This document shows positions 62,320 to 64,000 of a stretch of DNA of 64,000 bases, piece by piece (the stretch's first letter is position 1; every line of letters starts with the position of its first letter). Both the position numbers and the translations under genes were made by a program. A model generated the notes under the pieces. That model was given only the letters and a program-made list of their open reading frames with translations. It ran no database searches and was not told the DNA's origin. Origin of the DNA: Streptomyces cavernicola. Its GTDB lineage: Bacteria > Actinomycetota > Actinomycetes > Streptomycetales > Streptomycetaceae. The DNA lies in contig NZ_JASCIQ010000004.1 of assembly GCF_029968035.1 (NCBI RefSeq), forward strand, positions 222,179-286,178. The letters run 5' to 3'.

Positions 62320-63186
62320 ATGACAACCAGCGCATCACAACTCCTCACAGGCGCCGACGCCGAGGCGGCCGACCGCGTCGCCGCGGCCCTGCACGGCGCG
62401 GACCCGCTGGGCGTCGCCTTCTCCGGCGGGGTCGACTCCTCGCTGCTGCTCGCGCTGGCGGTCCGCGCCCTGGGGCCCGACCGCGTCGTGGCAGTGCTCG
62501 GGGTCTCCCCCAGCCTGGCCGCTGACGAGAGGGCGGCGGCCCACGACGTCGCCGCCTTCATCGGCGCCCGCGTACTGGAGGTCGCCACCCACGAGGGCGA
62601 GCAGGAGGCGTACCGCGCCAACGGCCCGGACCGCTGCTTCCACTGCAAGAACGAGCTGTTCACCCGGATCTCCGACGAGGTCGTCAGCACGCACGGACTC
62701 GCGGCCGTCGCCTACGGCGAGAACGCCGACGACGCGCTCCGCCCCGACCGCCCAGGCAGCCGGGCGGCGACCGAGCACCGTGTGCTGCGCCCGCTCGCCG
62801 ACGCGGGCCTGGACAAGGCAGCGGTACGGCGCATCGCGCGCGCCCTGGAGCTCCCCTGCGCCGACAAGCCGGCCGCGCCCTGTCTGGCGTCGCGCATCCC
62901 GCACTTCGAGGAGGTCTCGCCGGAGAAGCTCGCCCAGGTCGAGCGGGCCGAGAAGGCACTGCGTGAACTGGGCTTCTCCGACTCACGGGTCCGCCATCAC
63001 GGCGATGTCGCCCGCCTCGAACTGCCCGAGGCGGAGATCGCGCGTGCCGTCTCCGGCCCGACGCGCGAAGCGGTGCTCCGGGCTGTCAGGGCGGCCGGCT
63101 TCCGGATGGTCGCAGTCGACCTCGCGGGCATCCAGTCCGGCGCCTTCACCCTTCCCCTGGTCTCAGCCACCGGAGCCTCGAAATGA
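62320..63186 (+). CDS. larE: Nickel-pincer cofactor biosynthesis protein LarE (sulfur transferase)
   Basis: 288-residue PP-loop ATPase that adds sulfur to the pincer precursor. SGGVDS at residues 35-40 is the PP-loop; RCFHCKNELF (Cys106, Cys109) and the conserved Cys188 in PAAPCLASRIPHF follow the family pattern. The single Cys188 is the position of the sacrificial sulfur donor in characterised LarE proteins. CAGGAGACC precedes the ATG at 62320. Overlaps larB by 4 bp (ATGA). Confidence 0.93.
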   Translation: MTTSASQLLTGADAEAADRVAAALHGADPLGVAFSGGVDSSLLLALAVRALGPDRVVAVLGVSPSLAADERAAAHDVAAFIGARVLEVATHEGEQEAYRANGPDRCFHCKNELFTRISDEVVSTHGLAAVAYGENADDALRPDRPGSRAATEHRVLRPLADAGLDKAAVRRIARALELPCADKPAAPCLASRIPHFEEVSPEKLAQVERAEKALRELGFSDSRVRHHGDVARLELPEAEIARAVSGPTREAVLRAVRAAGFRMVAVDLAGIQSGAFTLPLVSATGASK

Positions 63187-63863
63187 CCGATGACCGTCAA
63201 CCGTCGCGGATCCTCGCGGACTTCGCCGAACTCGACCACGACCGGGCCGAGCGGCGCGGCTATCCCGAGGCCGTGTACTGCGAGGGCAAGACGCCCGCCC
63301 AGGTCGGCGCCATCGCCGCAGCGGTACGCGACCGCGGCGCGCCCACCCTGTTCACCCGTGCCGCCGCCGACCATGCCAAGGCGGTGCTCGCCGAGGTCCC
63401 CGAAGCCCACTACGACCAGGAGGCCCGGCTGCTTGCCTGGCCGGCGGAGCCGCCCGAGCGCTCGGGCGGCCCGGTCGTGGTCGTCGCGGCCGGGACCTCG
63501 GACCTACCGGTGGCCAGGGAGGCGCTGCTGACAGCCACCTACCTGGGCCGGGCATGCGAGCTGGTCGTCGATGTGGGGGTGGCCGGGCTGCACCGGGTCC
63601 TGGGCCGCCTCGACCTGCTGCGCCGTGCCCGGGTGATCGTGGTCGTCGCGGGGATGGACGGCGCGCTGCCCAGCGTGGTGGCGGGTCTCGTCAGCGCCCC
63701 GGTGGTGGCCGTGCCCACCTCGGTCGGCTACGGCGCCGCGTTCGGTGGCATCGCCCCGCTGTTGTCCATGCTCAACGCCTGCTCGCCGGGCGTGGCGGTG
63801 GTCAACATCGACAACGGCTACGGAGGCGGTCATCTGGCCGCCCAGATCGCGGCCGTCGGCTGA
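63183..63863 (+). CDS. larB: Nickel-pincer cofactor biosynthesis protein LarB (carboxylase)
   Basis: 226 residues; carboxylates nicotinic acid adenine dinucleotide and releases AMP in the first step of pincer synthesis. The N-terminal YPEAVYCEGKT and the PurE-like C-terminal domain (VAVPTSVGYGAAFGG, SMLNACSPGVAVVNIDNGYG) are diagnostic. It is coupled to larE and together with larC completes the set larB, larC, larE required for the LarA-type enzyme at 45361. Confidence 0.94.
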   Translation: MTDDRQPSRILADFAELDHDRAERRGYPEAVYCEGKTPAQVGAIAAAVRDRGAPTLFTRAAADHAKAVLAEVPEAHYDQEARLLAWPAEPPERSGGPVVVVAAGTSDLPVAREALLTATYLGRACELVVDVGVAGLHRVLGRLDLLRRARVIVVVAGMDGALPSVVAGLVSAPVVAVPTSVGYGAAFGGIAPLLSMLNACSPGVAVVNIDNGYGGGHLAAQIAAVG

Positions 63864-63951
63864 CCGTACGTCGAGGTGCCGGCCTTGAACACGCCTCCGA
63901 GCTGGGTGGTCCCCGCGACTTCATACTGATGGTCCGTAGCCGAGGACCCAG

Positions 63952-63978
63952 GCGGATTGGTTCCACACACCAATCCGC
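63952..63978 (+). terminator. Terminator after larB
   Basis: 10-bp perfect stem GCGGATTGGT with a 7-nt loop, 88 bp past the larB stop; the tail of the window (63864-64000) holds no other gene that I can support. Confidence 0.65.
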
Positions 63979-64000
63979 GGCCCCGCGGAGTCCGGATCAG

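Noticed and set aside
1..64000. Mobile elements, prophage or integration sites
   Set aside because: No transposase, integrase, tRNA target or long terminal repeats were seen; transfer of the TRAP genes can only be suspected from family distribution.
63864..64000. Possible end of a minus-strand gene in the last 137 bases
   Set aside because: One frame is partly open but short, with no family motif, and a terminator hairpin occupies the region.

Overview
The window is chromosomal DNA from a high-GC actinomycete, almost certainly Streptomyces. Coding density is high, GTG starts are frequent with occasional TTG, GGAGG-type ribosome sites are common, neighbouring genes often overlap by 4 bp, secreted proteins use Tat or lipobox signals, and regulators of the PucR, large LuxR (LAL), tandem-Lrp and LacI types are present. 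No rRNA, tRNA, CRISPR array, insertion sequence or prophage gene was seen. The whole window reads as a catabolic (accessory metabolism) region.

Layout. 0-6.2 kb: a beta-galactoside operon on the minus strand (lipoprotein binding protein, two permeases, GH2 beta-galactosidase cut by the window edge). 6.6-12.6 kb: a LysR regulator divergent from a pseudouridine salvage operon (psuG, PfkB kinase, MFS exporter/importer) that ends in a canonical trpF, followed by a Tat-exported 2H-phosphoesterase-like protein. 13-27.9 kb: amine/guanidino-compound catabolism: a sodium:solute symporter with a 43-residue partner, two different ureohydrolases each with an MFS transporter and a divergent regulator (PucR type; FCD type), a further MFS, and an MHS transporter plus M20 amidohydrolase divergent from a double-Lrp regulator. 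27.9-39.2 kb: complete benzoate to 3-oxoadipate pathway (benABCD, LysR, catB, catA, catC, pcaD) with a LAL-type LuxR regulator.

39.3-63.9 kb: a uronate/sugar-acid regulon. It holds beta-glucuronidase (uidA) and a GPH glucuronide carrier, a LacI regulator, a LarA-family nickel-dependent epimerase, uronate isomerase, fructuronate reductase, FGGY gluconokinase, decarboxylating 6-phosphogluconate dehydrogenase, L-idonate 5-dehydrogenase, an Nramp-fold transporter lacking the metal motif, an AEC transporter, a secreted GH3 enzyme and a TRAP transporter (DctPQM). The nickel-pincer cofactor genes larC and larE-larB lie at the two ends. A 16-bp palindrome TGGCAACCGATTGCCA, or close variants of it, lies in front of most of these transcription units and marks a single LacI-type regulon.

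The main inference: mannonate dehydratase, KDG kinase and KDPG aldolase are absent from the window, whereas a LarA-type 2-epimerase sits divergent from uxaC-uxuB-gntK-gnd. D-mannonate and D-gluconate differ only at C2, so the genes spell a route glucuronate -> fructuronate -> mannonate -> gluconate -> 6-phosphogluconate -> ribulose 5-phosphate, with a nickel-pincer enzyme replacing the usual dehydratase/Entner-Doudoroff branch.
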